Counted from the stretch's first letter, positions 17,876 to 27,258 are shown. The stretch is 64,000 nt of DNA from Streptomyces netropsis (GCF_014203545.1 NZ_JACHJG010000001.1:953934-1017933); one strand, 5' to 3'. Notes: generated by a model from the sequence alone, not told the origin. Numbers and translations: made by a program.

Positions 17876-18532
17876 TCACCAGCCGCGCTCGCGCCATTCC
17901 GCGAGGTGCGGGCGCTCGGCGCCCAGTGTGGTGTCGTTGCCGTGGCCCGGGTAGACCCAGGTCTCGTCGGGCAGAGCGCCGAAGATCTTGGTCTCGACGT
18001 CGTCGAGGAGGTTGGCGAAGGCCTTGGGGTCGTCGTGCGTGTTGCCCACGCCGCCGGGGAAGAGGCAGTCGCCGGTGAAGACGTGCGCGTGGCCGTGCGG
18101 GTCGTCGTAGACGAGCGCGATGCTGCCCGGCGTGTGGCCGACGAGGTGGCGGGCCGTCAGCTCCACGCGGCCGACCCGGACGGTGTCCCCGTCCTCGACG
18201 AGCACGTCCGTCGGCACCGGGATGCCCTCGGCGTCGAAACGGCCCGCCAGGGTGCGGGCGCCGGTGGCGGCCACCACCTCGGCCAGCGCGCCCCAGTGGT
18301 CGGGGTGCTGGTGGGTCGTCACCACGGAGGCGATGCCGCTGTCGCCGATCAGGGCGAGCAGGGTGTGCGGCTCGGCGGCGGCGTCGATCAGCAGCTGCTC
18401 GTCCGTCGCCCGGCAACGCAGCAGATAGGCGTTGTTGTTCATGGGGCCGACCGCGACCTTGGAGATCATCAGATCGGCCAACTCGTGTACGTCCGCAGGT
18501 CCGCCGACCTCTACCGCTCCGCTGTACGTCAT
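17876..18532 (-). CDS. MBL-fold metallohydrolase, glyoxalase II-like
   Basis: A 218-residue metallo-beta-lactamase-fold hydrolase. The full metal set is visible: THQHPDH (H74, H76, D78, H79), H133 (VGHTPGS), D155 (FTGDCLFPG) and H197 (YPGHGND). The short length and GHTPGS/TGDCLF spacing match hydroxyacylglutathione-hydrolase-like proteins; with mycothiol as the actinobacterial thiol, the natural thioester is uncertain. It starts 10 bp inside the 3' boundary of the upstream isomerase-like gene, with a TAGGGT hexamer 6 nt before the ATG, so it may be both co-transcribed and made from a leaderless promoter. Confidence 0.88.
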   Translation of the reverse strand: MTYSGAVEVGGPADVHELADLMISKVAVGPMNNNAYLLRCRATDEQLLIDAAAEPHTLLALIGDSGIASVVTTHQHPDHWGALAEVVAATGARTLAGRFDAEGIPVPTDVLVEDGDTVRVGRVELTARHLVGHTPGSIALVYDDPHGHAHVFTGDCLFPGGVGNTHDDPKAFANLLDDVETKIFGALPDETWVYPGHGNDTTLGAERPHLAEWRERGW

Positions 18533-18538
18533 GGGATC

Positions 18539-18544
18539 ACCCTA
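18539..18544 (-). promoter_or_regulatory. Candidate leaderless -10 hexamer of the MBL gene
   Basis: TAGGGT on the minus strand ends 6 nt before the ATG at 18532 and overlaps the stop codon of the upstream gene. No ribosome binding site is seen at this start. Confidence 0.4.
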
Positions 18545-19240
18545 TAGCGGAGGCAGAACGGGCAGCGGAGCGCCACCGGTTTCGAGATCCGAGCCGTCGC
18601 ACCGTCCGGCGAGCCAGCCCATCAGTGCCGCCGGGGTGCCGGTGACCGGGGTGGGCTCGCCCTCGCGCCGGCCGGTGGCCCACTGCTTGCCGTCGTGCCC
18701 GCCGCCGGTGGCGGTCAGCCGCAGCGCGGGGACGCCGGGGTTGCCGGTGAAGCGCTCCGCGAGGAACTCGATCTCCCGGGCGGTGAACTCGTCGGACAGG
18801 TCGGTCAGTTCGTAGCCGATGCCGAGGTCGACGTGGTGCAGCTCGACCTCGACGAGGCGGCGGAAGGGGACGCGCGCGGCGGAGTCGGTCACGCCGTTGC
18901 GCATCTCGATCGTGCGGCTCCAGTCCGCGGGCGCGTCGGCCGTCCGCAGGAAGCCGGCGGAGCTGTCGCGCAGGTCGGCGAGCTGGACCTCGAGCGGACG
19001 GGGCGCGTCCCGCTCGATGTCGGCCTCGCGTGCCTCGCCGCTCACGTACATGGGGCGGCCCTCCAGGACGTTCACGAGGGCGTCCGCGTTACGGGCCAGA
19101 TGGGCGAGGAGGTGGCCACGGGTCCAGCCGGGAAGCCGTGACGGCTCGGCGACGGCGGCGTTGTCCAGGTCGCCGATCGCGGAGAGCAGCCGGTCGGTGG
19201 CTTCACGTACAGCGGCGAGGTCGTGCACATGATCAATCAT
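18542..19240 (-). CDS. Maleylpyruvate isomerase-family, mycothiol-dependent (DinB-like) enzyme
   Basis: A 232-residue protein of the mycothiol-dependent maleylpyruvate isomerase/DinB-like fold. The helical bundle metal site is visible as H43 and H47 ([14 protein letters not shown]) with E133 and H135/H136 ([10 protein letters not shown]), and the [12 protein letters not shown] signature is typical. The C-terminal MDMPI domain is present ([12 protein letters not shown]). The real reaction is not predictable; the family covers isomerases, detoxifying transferases and proteins of unknown role. The ATG at 19240 gives the expected N-terminus. It is divergent from uvrA. Confidence 0.82.
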   Translation of the reverse strand: MIDHVHDLAAVREATDRLLSAIGDLDNAAVAEPSRLPGWTRGHLLAHLARNADALVNVLEGRPMYVSGEAREADIERDAPRPLEVQLADLRDSSAGFLRTADAPADWSRTIEMRNGVTDSAARVPFRRLVEVELHHVDLGIGYELTDLSDEFTAREIEFLAERFTGNPGVPALRLTATGGGHDGKQWATGRREGEPTPVTGTPAALMGWLAGRCDGSDLETGGAPLPVLPPL

Positions 19241-19261
19241 GCCGCCGACGATAGCCGGGCC

Positions 19262-19281
19262 ACACCTTCGGGTGAAGGTGT
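19262..19281. repeat. 8-bp inverted repeat upstream of the isomerase-like gene
   Basis: ACACCTTC, loop GGGT, GAAGGTGT. It lies about 22 bp upstream of the minus-strand start at 19240, where an operator or a 5' hairpin could sit. Confidence 0.4.
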
Positions 19282-19386
19282 CCGATCCCGCCCCTGAATC
19301 GAATGTACGTGCTATATGGTCGGGAGCGTCGCTGACGGCACCGCGGGGCCGCACCGATCCGGTGCCCGCCTTCGCACGACCCTCGC

Positions 19387-19409
19387 TTGTCAGTGGCCCC
19401 CCGTACTCT
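19387..19409 (+). promoter_or_regulatory. RecA-NDp/PafBC-type promoter of uvrA
   Basis: TTGTCAGTG (19387-19395), 8 nt, TACTCT (19404-19409). The predicted start of transcription is near 19416, about 70 nt before the uvrA GTG. The site also rules out the earlier in-frame TTG at 19387 as a start, because that codon lies inside the promoter. Confidence 0.78.
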
Positions 19410-19488
19410 GGATCGAGGGGCAGCGAACCCTCCCCGCAGCTCCTCGGAAGCTCCCCGGAGCCGACTCTCAAGAAAGGTGCCGACCGGC

Positions 19489-22400
19489 GTGGCAGACCGT
19501 CTCATCGTCCGTGGCGCTCGCGAGCACAACCTCAAGAACGTCTCGCTCGACCTTCCGCGTGACTCCCTCATCGTCTTCACCGGACTCTCGGGGTCGGGCA
19601 AGTCGTCCCTCGCGTTCGACACGATCTTCGCCGAGGGGCAGCGTCGTTACGTCGAGTCGCTCTCCTCCTACGCACGCCAGTTCCTGGGCCAGATGGACAA
19701 GCCCGATGTGGACTTCATCGAGGGCCTGTCCCCGGCCGTCTCCATCGACCAGAAGTCGACCTCGCGCAACCCGCGCTCGACGGTCGGCACCATCACCGAG
19801 GTCTACGACTACCTCCGCCTGCTCTTCGCCCGCATCGGCAAGCCGCACTGCCCCGAGTGCTCGCGGCCCATCTCCCGGCAGTCGCCGCAGGCGATCGTCG
19901 ACCGGGTCCTCGAGCTGCCCGAGGGCAGCCGCTTCCAGGTGCTCTCGCCGCTGGTGCGCGAGCGCAAGGGCGAGTTCGTCGATCTCTTCTCCGACCTCCA
20001 GACCAAGGGCTACAGCCGTGCCCGGGTCGACGGCGAGACGATCCAGCTCTCCGAGCCGCCCAAGCTCAAGAAGCAGGAGAAGCACACCATCGAGGTGGTC
20101 GTCGACCGCCTCACCGTCAAGGACAGCGCGAAGCGTCGTCTGACGGACTCGGTCGAGACCGCGCTCGGCCTCTCCGGCGGCATGGTCATCCTCGACTTCG
20201 TCGATCTCGCCGAGGACGACCCCGAGCGTGAGCGGATGTACTCCGAGCACCTCTACTGCCCGTACGACGACCTGTCCTTCGAGGAGCTGGAGCCGCGCTC
20301 CTTCTCCTTCAACTCGCCCTTCGGCGCCTGCCCGGACTGCACCGGCATCGGTACCCGCATGGAGGTCGACCCGGAGCTGATCGTCCCGGACGAGGACAAG
20401 TCCCTCGACGAGGGCGCGATCAACCCCTGGTCCCACGGCCACACCAAGGACTACTTCAGCCGCCTGGTCGGCGCCCTGGCCGACGAGCTCGGCTTCCGTA
20501 CGGACCTCCCCTGGGCGGGGCTGCCGCAGCGGGCCAAGAAGGCGCTGCTGCACGGCCACAAGACGCAGATCGAGGTCCGCTACCGCAACCGCTACGGGCG
20601 CGAGCGCGCTTACACCACGTCCTTCGAGGGCGCGGTGCCGTTCGTGAAGCGGCGGCACTCGGAGGCGGAGAGCGACTCCAGCCGCGAGCGCTTCGAGGGC
20701 TACATGCGCGAGGTGCCCTGCCCGACCTGTGAGGGCACGCGGCTCAAGCCGATCGTGCTCGCGGTCACCGTGCAGGAGCGGTCCATCGCGGAGGTCGCCG
20801 CGATGTCGATCAGCGAGTGCGCCGACTTCCTCCGGGACATGAAGCTCACCGGCCGCGAGAAGAAGATCGCCGAGCGGGTGCTCAAGGAGGTCAACGAGCG
20901 GCTGCGGTTCCTGGTCGACGTCGGCCTGGACTACCTCTCGCTGAACCGGGCGGCCGGCACCCTCTCCGGCGGTGAGGCCCAGCGCATCCGGCTCGCCACC
21001 CAGATCGGCTCCGGCCTCGTCGGCGTGCTCTACGTCCTGGACGAGCCGTCCATCGGCCTGCACCAGCGCGACAACCACCGCCTCATCGAGACGCTCGTAC
21101 GCCTGCGCGACATGGGCAACACCCTGATCGTCGTCGAGCACGACGAGGACACCATCAAGGTCGCGGACTGGGTCGTCGACATCGGCCCGGGCGCGGGCGA
21201 GCACGGCGGCAAGGTGGTGCACAGCGGCCCGTTGAAGGAGCTGCTGACCAACAAGGAGTCGATGACCGGGCAGTACCTCGTCGGCAAGAAGTCCATCGCC
21301 ATGCCGGAGACCCGCCGGCCGGTGGACCTCGACCGTCGGCTGACGGTGCGCGGCGCCCGCGAGAACAATCTGCAGGACATCGACGTCTCCTTCCCGCTCG
21401 GCGTGCTCACGGCCGTCACCGGTGTGTCCGGGTCGGGCAAGTCGACGCTGGTCAACGACATCCTCTACACCCACCTGGCCCGTGAGCTGAACGCCGCGCG
21501 GACCGTCCCCGGACGGCACACGCGCGTCGACGGCGACGACCTGGTCGACAAGGTCGTGCACGTCGACCAGTCGCCCATCGGCCGTACGCCGCGCTCCAAC
21601 CCGGCCACGTACACCGGCGTCTTCGACCACGTCCGCAAGCTCTTCGCGGAGACGATGGAGGCGAAGGTCCGCGGCTACCTGCCCGGCCGCTTCTCCTTCA
21701 ACGTCAAGGGCGGCCGCTGCGAGAACTGCTCCGGCGACGGCACCATCAAGATCGAGATGAACTTCCTGCCGGACGTGTACGTGCCGTGCGAGGTCTGCCA
21801 CGGCGCGCGCTACAACCGGGAGACCCTGGAGGTGCACTACAAGGGCAAGTCCATCGCCGAGGTGCTGGACATGCCCATCGAGGAGGCGCTGGACTTCTTC
21901 GAGGCCGTGCCGACCATCGCGCGCCACCTGCGCACGCTCCACGAGGTCGGGCTCGGGTACGTCCGGCTCGGCCAGTCCGCGCCGACGCTCTCCGGCGGCG
22001 AGGCCCAGCGGGTGAAGCTCGCGAGCGAGCTGCAGAAGCGTTCGACCGGCCGCACGGTCTATGTGCTCGACGAGCCCACCACCGGGCTGCACTTCGAGGA
22101 CATCAGCAAGCTGATCAAGGTGCTGTCCGGGCTGGTCGACAAGGGCAACAGCGTGATCGTCATCGAGCACAACCTCGATGTGATCAAGACGGCGGACTGG
22201 GTCGTCGACATGGGCCCGGAGGGCGGCAGCGGCGGCGGCCTCGTCGTCGCCGAAGGAACGCCCGAGGAGGTCGCCTCGGTCCCGGGCAGCCACACCGGAA
22301 AGTTCCTCCGTGAGCTGCTGGGCGACCGCGTGAGCGACGCGGCGGTGACCAAGGCGCGCGGGAACGGAGGCCGGAAGGCCCCGGCGAAGAAGGCCGCGGC

Positions 22401-22569
22401 CACGAAGAAGACCGCGCCGGCCGCGGTGAAGAAGACCGGGGTCGCGAAGGCGACGGTCACGACGACCGCGGCCGCCAGGAAGGCCACGGCGAAGAAGGCC
22501 ACGGCCAAGACCGCGACGGCGAAGAAGGCCGCGGTCAAGAAGACGGCCACGCGGGCGCCGCGCGCCTGA
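19489..22569 (+). CDS. uvrA: Excinuclease ABC subunit A with Lys/Ala-rich tail
   Basis: Damage-sensing ATPase of nucleotide excision repair. The 1026-residue product has two ABC ATPase modules: Walker A GLSGSGKS (32-39) and GVSGSGKS (645-652), each with an LSGGEAQR signature, and zinc-binding cysteine pairs (CPEC, CPDC, CENC and CEVC). The GTG at 19489 is chosen from the conserved [16 protein letters not shown] start and the promoter position. After about residue 955 comes a 70-residue tail made almost only of Lys, Ala, Thr and Arg (repeats such as KKATAK), resembling histone-H1-like or HU tails. That tail is not part of the catalytic core and may add non-specific DNA binding. Confidence 0.97.
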   Translation: MADRLIVRGAREHNLKNVSLDLPRDSLIVFTGLSGSGKSSLAFDTIFAEGQRRYVESLSSYARQFLGQMDKPDVDFIEGLSPAVSIDQKSTSRNPRSTVGTITEVYDYLRLLFARIGKPHCPECSRPISRQSPQAIVDRVLELPEGSRFQVLSPLVRERKGEFVDLFSDLQTKGYSRARVDGETIQLSEPPKLKKQEKHTIEVVVDRLTVKDSAKRRLTDSVETALGLSGGMVILDFVDLAEDDPERERMYSEHLYCPYDDLSFEELEPRSFSFNSPFGACPDCTGIGTRMEVDPELIVPDEDKSLDEGAINPWSHGHTKDYFSRLVGALADELGFRTDLPWAGLPQRAKKALLHGHKTQIEVRYRNRYGRERAYTTSFEGAVPFVKRRHSEAESDSSRERFEGYMREVPCPTCEGTRLKPIVLAVTVQERSIAEVAAMSISECADFLRDMKLTGREKKIAERVLKEVNERLRFLVDVGLDYLSLNRAAGTLSGGEAQRIRLATQIGSGLVGVLYVLDEPSIGLHQRDNHRLIETLVRLRDMGNTLIVVEHDEDTIKVADWVVDIGPGAGEHGGKVVHSGPLKELLTNKESMTGQYLVGKKSIAMPETRRPVDLDRRLTVRGARENNLQDIDVSFPLGVLTAVTGVSGSGKSTLVNDILYTHLARELNAARTVPGRHTRVDGDDLVDKVVHVDQSPIGRTPRSNPATYTGVFDHVRKLFAETMEAKVRGYLPGRFSFNVKGGRCENCSGDGTIKIEMNFLPDVYVPCEVCHGARYNRETLEVHYKGKSIAEVLDMPIEEALDFFEAVPTIARHLRTLHEVGLGYVRLGQSAPTLSGGEAQRVKLASELQKRSTGRTVYVLDEPTTGLHFEDISKLIKVLSGLVDKGNSVIVIEHNLDVIKTADWVVDMGPEGGSGGGLVVAEGTPEEVASVPGSHTGKFLRELLGDRVSDAAVTKARGNGGRKAPAKKAAATKKTAPAAVKKTGVAKATVTTTAAARKATAKKATAKTATAKKAAVKKTATRAPRA

Positions 22570-22596
22570 GCGCGGCCGCGTACGCGCTGTTCCGGC

Positions 22597-22633
22597 CCCG
22601 CCGCCGAGCGTCCCCTGGACGCCCGGCGGCGGG
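22597..22633 (+). terminator. uvrA terminator
   Basis: A 17-bp stem with one mismatch and a CCT loop; the left arm begins CCCGCCGCCGAG. It starts 28 nt after the uvrA stop codon. Confidence 0.75.
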
Positions 22634-22710
22634 TCCGGCCGCGTCCGGTCGGCAGCAGCGGCTACGGCGGACGATGCCCGCGCATCCGGGGGACCGCGGC
22701 GCGCAGGGGC

Positions 22711-22839
22711 CGCACCACCGCTGCGCGGCGATGTCCTCAAACGCCGGACGGGCTGGTTCTGGCTGGGCCCAGCCGAGATCAGCCCGTCCGGCGTTTGAGG
22801 ACGCGCCCGCAGGGCGCTACCGCCGCAGGCGGCGGCGAG
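22711..22839. repeat. Composite palindromic repeat, copy 2
   Basis: The core (22733-22802) has 23-bp perfect arms beginning GTCCTCAAACGCCGGACG, around an inner palindrome GGCTGGGCCCAGCC. On the left is the module CGCACCACCGCTGCGCGGCG, shared with copy 3. On the right is a run of small hairpins (GCGCCC/GGGCGC, CCGCC/GGCGG), which is the reverse complement of the left flank of copy 4. Confidence 0.8.
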
Positions 22840-22869
22840 GTCGCAGCCAGGCCCCCACCATGGTGGCCG

Positions 22870-23817
22870 CTACCCGTCCTGCTCCACCGCGGGGCTACCG
22901 CAAAGCTCCGCCGCGTACGGCGGCTCCGCCCCCGCCCGGGAGCAGGTGATCGCCGCCGCGCGGGCGGCGAAGGCCAGGACGTCGAGCCAGTCCGCCCGGG
23001 TCAGCTCCGCCACGGCGGCGGGCGACAGCGCGCCGTGCCCCGCGAGGCGGTGCAGCAGCGCGGCGTTCACCGTGTCACCGGCGCCGATCGTGTCCACGAC
23101 CCCGCCCCCGACCGCCGCCGCGGGAACGGAGTGCCGCTCGCCGTCCCGGGTGAGGACGGACAGCCCCGCCGCGCCGTCCGTGAGGACCACCGCCGCCGGT
23201 CCGGCCGTCAGCCACTCCCGCGCCGAACCGCCCAGCCACCGGGCGTCCTCCACGGACAGCTTGAGCAGGGACACCTGGGGCAGCCACGAGCGGAAGCGGG
23301 CACGGTAGGCGTCGGCGTCGACGATCAGACCGGGCCGGACGTTGGGGTCGAGCAGGGTGAACACCCCGCGCCCCGCCTCGCGCCGCAGCAGCGCCTCGTA
23401 CGCGCTCGCGCCCGGCTCCAGCACCAGCGAGCAGGTCCCCAGGCACAGGGCCGTGGCCCCCTCCGGCAGCGGCCCGGGCAGCTCGAACAGACGGTCCGCC
23501 GTGCCCTCGGCGTAGAAGTGGTAGCCCGCCGACCCGTCCGCGCCGACGGCCGCCACCGCGAGCGTCGTCGGCTCGGGACCGCGCCGTACCGACGCGACGT
23601 CCACCCCCGCCGCCCGCAAGCCGTCCAGCAGGGCCTCGCCGAAGCCGTCCGTCGAGACCCGTGAGCAGAAGGCCGTCGGGGTGCCCAACCGCCCGAGCGC
23701 GACCGCCGTGTTGTACGGCCCGCCGCCGCGCCGGGGCAGCAGCGCCGGCAGGTCGCCGTCGCCCCCGGCACCGCCGGGCACGAGGTCGATCAGGGCTTCT
23801 CCGGCTACGACGATCAC
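22870..23817 (-). CDS. PfkB-family carbohydrate kinase (fructokinase-like)
   Basis: A 315-residue sugar kinase of the ribokinase/PfkB family. It has the N-terminal substrate motif GGGPYNTAVALGRLG (31-45) and the C-terminal DTIGAGDTVNAAL motif with catalytic D248 and the anion hole GAGD (245-248). The spacing and the VIVVAGEALIDLVP opening are closest to bacterial fructokinases, but the substrate is not fixed by sequence alone. The GTG at 23817 is preceded by GGAAAGGA. It is divergent from the Rieske gene and not in an operon, so no sugar-uptake partner is evident. Confidence 0.85.
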   Translation of the reverse strand: MIVVAGEALIDLVPGGAGGDGDLPALLPRRGGGPYNTAVALGRLGTPTAFCSRVSTDGFGEALLDGLRAAGVDVASVRRGPEPTTLAVAAVGADGSAGYHFYAEGTADRLFELPGPLPEGATALCLGTCSLVLEPGASAYEALLRREAGRGVFTLLDPNVRPGLIVDADAYRARFRSWLPQVSLLKLSVEDARWLGGSAREWLTAGPAAVVLTDGAAGLSVLTRDGERHSVPAAAVGGGVVDTIGAGDTVNAALLHRLAGHGALSPAAVAELTRADWLDVLAFAARAAAITCSRAGAEPPYAAELCGSPAVEQDG

Positions 23818-23958
23818 GAGAGGGCGTCCTTTCCGATGCCGATGTGGCAGGGCGGCGCGAGGCCGACAGGGATGGCCAAGCCTGCCACGTCGCAAGCGGA
23901 CGAAAGGGTGCCGGTATCGTCGAGGCGTCCTCTTCGCAGCTCAGCCGTTGGAGCCTCC

Positions 23959-24384
23959 ATGACCAGCCAGCCAGCCTCCCGCCGTACCGTGCTGCGAGGA
24001 GCGGCGCTGGCCGGTGCCGCCGGGCTCGGCACCGCGGCCTGCGGGGGCGGCGAGTCGGCTCCCAAGGGCCCTCCGACGCCCACCGCCCCGGTGGACCTCG
24101 GTGCGCCCTCGGCGGTCCCGGTCGGCGGGTCGCGGCTCTACCGGGAGCAGCGGCTGGTCGTCACGCAGGCCGCCAAGGGCGAGTTCAAGGCGTTCAGCGC
24201 GGTGTGCACGCACGCGGGCTGTGTGGCCGACAAGATCGAGGACGGCAAGATCCACTGCCCGTGCCACGGCAGCCTGTTCGACGCCGCCACCGGCAAGGTC
24301 CTCCAGGGCCCGGCCGGAGCCCCGCTGCCGGCCGTCCCCGTCAAGGCCGCCGACGGCAAGCTGATCGCGGGCCCGGACGCCTGA
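23959..24384 (+). CDS. Tat-exported Rieske [2Fe-2S] lipoprotein
   Basis: A 141-residue stand-alone Rieske protein. The N-terminus combines a twin-arginine signal (SRRTVLRG, residues 7-14) with a lipobox (LGTAAC, C28), so the folded protein is probably exported by Tat and lipid-anchored outside the membrane. The cluster ligands are C83/H85 (CTHAGC) and C100/H103 (CPCHGS), with C88 and C102 placed for the usual disulfide. It lacks the transmembrane anchor and the neighbours of the cytochrome bc complex subunit, so it is a separate electron carrier whose partner is unknown. Confidence 0.88.
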   Translation: MTSQPASRRTVLRGAALAGAAGLGTAACGGGESAPKGPPTPTAPVDLGAPSAVPVGGSRLYREQRLVVTQAAKGEFKAFSAVCTHAGCVADKIEDGKIHCPCHGSLFDAATGKVLQGPAGAPLPAVPVKAADGKLIAGPDA

Positions 24385-24392
24385 CCTGACGG

Positions 24393-24437
24393 GCAGAGCC
24401 CTGGGCCCCGTCCTGCGGATCATGTGAAGGGCTCTGC
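24393..24437 (+). terminator. Hairpin after the Rieske gene
   Basis: GCAGAGCCCT pairs with AGGGCTCTGC across a 25-nt loop starting 9 nt after the stop. It is weaker than other terminators in the window because of the large loop. Confidence 0.4.
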
Positions 24438-24450
24438 GGGCCCGTGTCGC

Positions 24451-24530
24451 CCGCACCACCGCTGCGCGGCGGTGTCCTCAATCGCCGGACGGGCTTGGCG
24501 GCTGAGCTCAGCCGAATCGAGCCCGCTGGG
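24451..24530. repeat. Composite palindromic repeat, copy 3 (decayed right arm)
   Basis: The left module CGCACCACCGCTGCGCGGCG and the left arm GTCCTCAATCGCCGGACGGG are intact and match copy 2. The inner GGCTGAGCTCAGCC palindrome is present. The right arm is decayed after GAGCCCGCT, so it can no longer form the full stem. Confidence 0.7.
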
Positions 24531-24583
24531 GGCAGGGCACCTCCCAACGGTAGCTGGTGCCCGCTGTCGGCAGGACAAACCGT

Positions 24584-25528
24584 TCAGGTCCAGTCCCAGG
24601 CGATCCCCAGGATCCCCGGGCGCACCCCCTGCTCCACCAGGTGCACCCCGCGGTGCCGCCCCGCCAGCGTCAGTTCCTGCTGCCCGGCGCGGGGCGCGTT
24701 GGCCGAGGCCTGGGTGAAGCGGCGGCAGCGGACCGGCAGGGCGGCGGCGTCGAAGCGGACCTGGAGCACGTACTGTCCGCCCGCGAAGCTGAACCCGCGG
24801 ACGTATTCACTGCTCGTACCGGCGGTCCCGTCGTCGAAGCCGTAGCCGAAGACATAGGTGTCCCCGGCCCGCAGTCGCACGTCGAAGAGCAGCTCGGCGG
24901 CGAGGACACCCGACGCGGCGTGCCACCGCACCCGCCCGACCCGGCAGTTGTCGAACGCCCGCACGGTCACCCGTTCGGGGTCGCAGCCGGTGTCCCCGCG
25001 GTGGATGGCCAGATAGCGGTCCACCCCGTCGCGGTGCGCCCGTACGACGTGGTGGGAGTCGCGGCTCCGCAGCTCCCGCCGGTCGCCGATGAGGACCCGC
25101 TCCAGATGGCAGACGGTGTGCAGCCCGCCGTCGGCCGGTGACTCCAGCTCCGCGAGCAGCCGCTCCACCGCGCGCGGGCCCTCCACCAGGGAGCGCAGCG
25201 ACCGCGCCGCAGGACGCCCGGTCTCCTCGGTGGACGAGGGGGCGAGCAGCCGGGTCAGGGACCCGGCGGGCAGGTCCAGGACCTCCTCCAGCATCCCCAC
25301 CGCCCGCAGTGACTCCGGTCGTCTCGGCCGCCGGGCGCCCTGCTGCCAGTAACTGAGGCTCGTCAGACCGACCTTCACCCCGCGCTGCGCGAGCCGGTGC
25401 TGCACCCGGTGCAGCGCGAGGCCCCGTACCGACAGCGCCGTCCGCAGGGCAAGATGGAACGGGCCCGAGCGCAACGCCCGCGCGAGTTCCGCCTCGGCCG
25501 CTTCGGCCTGTGTGCCGCGCCGTCCCAT
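24584..25528 (-). CDS. Helix-turn-helix regulator, uncharacterised C-terminal domain
   Basis: A 314-residue protein. Residues 20-95 contain a Cro/C1-type helix-turn-helix (RGLALHRVQHRLAQRG, then SLSYWQQGARRPRRPESL), and the C-terminal 180 residues form a beta-rich domain (VTVRAFDNCRVG..., TYVFGYGFDDGTAG) with no named fold that I recognise. Similar proteins occur as orphan regulators in Streptomyces. An AAGGAG site precedes the ATG, and directly upstream lies the palindrome GTGAATATTCAC (25542-25553), a likely autoregulatory operator. It is divergent from the secreted protease and could control it. Confidence 0.7.
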   Translation of the reverse strand: MGRRGTQAEAAEAELARALRSGPFHLALRTALSVRGLALHRVQHRLAQRGVKVGLTSLSYWQQGARRPRRPESLRAVGMLEEVLDLPAGSLTRLLAPSSTEETGRPAARSLRSLVEGPRAVERLLAELESPADGGLHTVCHLERVLIGDRRELRSRDSHHVVRAHRDGVDRYLAIHRGDTGCDPERVTVRAFDNCRVGRVRWHAASGVLAAELLFDVRLRAGDTYVFGYGFDDGTAGTSSEYVRGFSFAGGQYVLQVRFDAAALPVRCRRFTQASANAPRAGQQELTLAGRHRGVHLVEQGVRPGILGIAWDWT

Positions 25529-25541
25529 CCGCCGCTCCTTA

Positions 25542-25553
25542 GTGAATATTCAC
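25542..25553. promoter_or_regulatory. Perfect 12-bp palindrome, candidate operator
   Basis: GTGAATATTCAC, A+T-centred in a G+C-rich context, 13 bp before the regulator ATG and next to its ribosome binding site. It is well placed for binding by the divergent regulator itself. Confidence 0.55.
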
Positions 25554-25757
25554 GAGCGGTGGAGAGATCTCCGGTCGCCGGGACCGCCGTGATCCTCCTG
25601 TGTGGGCACGGGCCGTTCACTTCCGGTTCGAGCTGTTCACACCGCTGTCTCACTCCGCATTGAAGCTGGTTGACCAGTCACCGACAACACCTTGATGCTC
25701 CCACCAGCGTCCGGACGCGCTCCTCCACCACAAACCCCCCGCCACGGGAGGAACGCC

Positions 25758-26393
25758 ATGACCCGTGCCTCGGCACGACCGAAAGCGACCCGCATACGCG
25801 GCAGACGGCTGACCGCGCTCGCCCCTCTCCCCGCAGCCACCCTCATCGCCTCCGCGCTGCTCGCCGTCCCCACCACGGCGAGTGCCGCGACCGGCGACAA
25901 GGCCGGGCTGCAGGCGAGCAAGAGGCTTAACATCACCATGCAGGCCCAGCAGAAGAGCAATTGGTGCTGGGCCGCCTCCGGCAACACCATCGCCACCTGG
26001 TTCGGCCGCAACTACAGCCAGAACCAGTTCTGCAACGCGGCCTTCAACCGGCAGCAGGGCACCGAGTGCCCCAACAGCCAGGCCACTCTGGGCAATGTGC
26101 AGACCGCGCTGCGCTGGGCGGGCATCAACCCCGGTTCGTACGTCACCGGATGGCTGCGCTACCCGACCGTGCAGACCGAGATCAACGCCGACCGGCCGAT
26201 CGAGACCCGCATCCAGTGGTCCTCCGGCGGCGGGCACATGCACGTCCTGTACGGCTTCGACGACGCCAAGAGCTGGGTCTACTGGGGAGACCCGTGGGGT
26301 TCCAACAGCCGTTACAACTGGGCCTCGCACGACTGGTACGTCAACAACAACGAGTTCTCCTGGACCCACTCCCTCTACCGGATCGGGGCGTGA
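25758..26393 (+). CDS. Secreted papain-like cysteine protease
   Basis: A 211-residue precursor with a signal peptide (residues 1-43, RIRGRR followed by a long hydrophobic run and ending TTASAA). The mature part has the papain-like/AvrRpt2-type (peptidase C70-like) core: nucleophile C70 in SNWCWAASG, H160 in SGGGHMHVLYGF and D178 in WGDPWG. Two further cysteines (C92, C104) may form a disulfide. GGGAGGA lies 7 nt before the ATG. It ends 4 nt before the next gene, so the two are co-transcribed. Lower G+C than the neighbours suggests acquisition. The substrate is unknown. Confidence 0.82.
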   Translation: MTRASARPKATRIRGRRLTALAPLPAATLIASALLAVPTTASAATGDKAGLQASKRLNITMQAQQKSNWCWAASGNTIATWFGRNYSQNQFCNAAFNRQQGTECPNSQATLGNVQTALRWAGINPGSYVTGWLRYPTVQTEINADRPIETRIQWSSGGGHMHVLYGFDDAKSWVYWGDPWGSNSRYNWASHDWYVNNNEFSWTHSLYRIGA

Positions 26394-26397
26394 GGTC

Positions 26398-27258
26398 ATG
26401 ACCGGGAAGAACCCGACGAACGCCCCGAAGAGCACCGTGAGGAACAACGCGGCCCGTGCGGCGGCCGCGGGTGCCCTCACCGCGGCCCTCCTCGGCATCG
26501 CCTCGCCCGCCCACGCGGTCGGGGCCCCGGCGGACCCCACACCCCCGCCGGCCGCCACGGTCGCCGCCGCCCACGACGCGGCGGCGGCCCCGGCGACCCT
26601 CGACACCCTCTCCCGCTTCTTCGCCCGGGACGGCGCCGTCGCCCCGGCGAAGGCGAAGCCGAGGATCGAGGGGAGCACCGTGCCCGTCTACACGCTCGCC
26701 CCGGAGTTCGTGGCCGGCAAGGCGGGCGCCCCGGTCGGCTCGCTCGACTTCCTCGCCAGCAAGGCCGTCTCGGCCGACGGGCAGAAGGCCTCGGTGTGGA
26801 CCGTGCGGACCGGGGACACCTGGAAGGTCGTCAACATCGCGACCGGTGACGACGAGACGCGCTACGCGGCCGAGGGCACCGCGAGGCTCGGCGGCGGGAC
26901 CGTCTTCCGCGAGCCCCAGATCGACGCCTGGTACGTCCGGCGCGGCGACCGCGTGCTGCCGCTCGACGCCGACGCCACCCGGGCGATCGGAGCCGAGGGG
27001 ACCACGCTCGACCGCTACCGGGAACGCGTCCACCAGGCGTACGGCGACAAGCTGCCCGGCTCCGCCTACGCGAAGAAGGGGCAGGCGGGCGGCTACGGCG
27101 AGCAGGACGCCCCCGCCGACGCCCGGGCGGAGGCCCGGGTCCCGGCGGAGGACGGCGGCGGCGGTCCCCTCACCACTGCCTCGGCGGCGACGGCCGCGGG
27201 GGCGCTCCTCACCCTCGGTGCCGCCGCCGTGGCGGGCCGCAGGCTGCGCCGCCGCTGA
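26398..27258 (+). CDS. Secreted, C-terminally membrane-anchored protein of unknown function
   Basis: A 286-residue protein with a Sec signal peptide (residues 1-41, ending SPAHA), a hydrophilic extracellular region, and a C-terminal hydrophobic helix followed by RRLRRR, which would hold it in the membrane. No LPxTG-type sortase motif is present. The central part (about residues 80-220, [11 protein letters not shown]..., [18 protein letters not shown]) is a compact domain I do not recognise. It starts 5 nt after the protease stop, so it is probably a partner: docking protein, inhibitor or substrate. That role is inferred only from the gene order. Confidence 0.7.
   Translation: MTGKNPTNAPKSTVRNNAARAAAAGALTAALLGIASPAHAVGAPADPTPPPAATVAAAHDAAAAPATLDTLSRFFARDGAVAPAKAKPRIEGSTVPVYTLAPEFVAGKAGAPVGSLDFLASKAVSADGQKASVWTVRTGDTWKVVNIATGDDETRYAAEGTARLGGGTVFREPQIDAWYVRRGDRVLPLDADATRAIGAEGTTLDRYRERVHQAYGDKLPGSAYAKKGQAGGYGEQDAPADARAEARVPAEDGGGGPLTTASAATAAGALLTLGAAAVAGRRLRRR

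Larger units (their letters stand above)
22570..22869. other. 300-bp space holding a terminator and repeat copy 2
   Basis: No gene is seen. The stretch contains the uvrA terminator (22597-22633) and a full-length composite repeat (22711-22839), after which the PfkB kinase gene ends at 22870 on the other strand. Confidence 0.7.

Noticed and set aside
19299..19314. SOS-box-like sequence TCGAAT-N4-GTGCTA upstream of uvrA
   Set aside because: It has three mismatches to the TCGAAC-N4-GTTCGA box of actinobacterial LexA, including the key half, and the RecA-NDp-type promoter closer to uvrA explains its regulation better.
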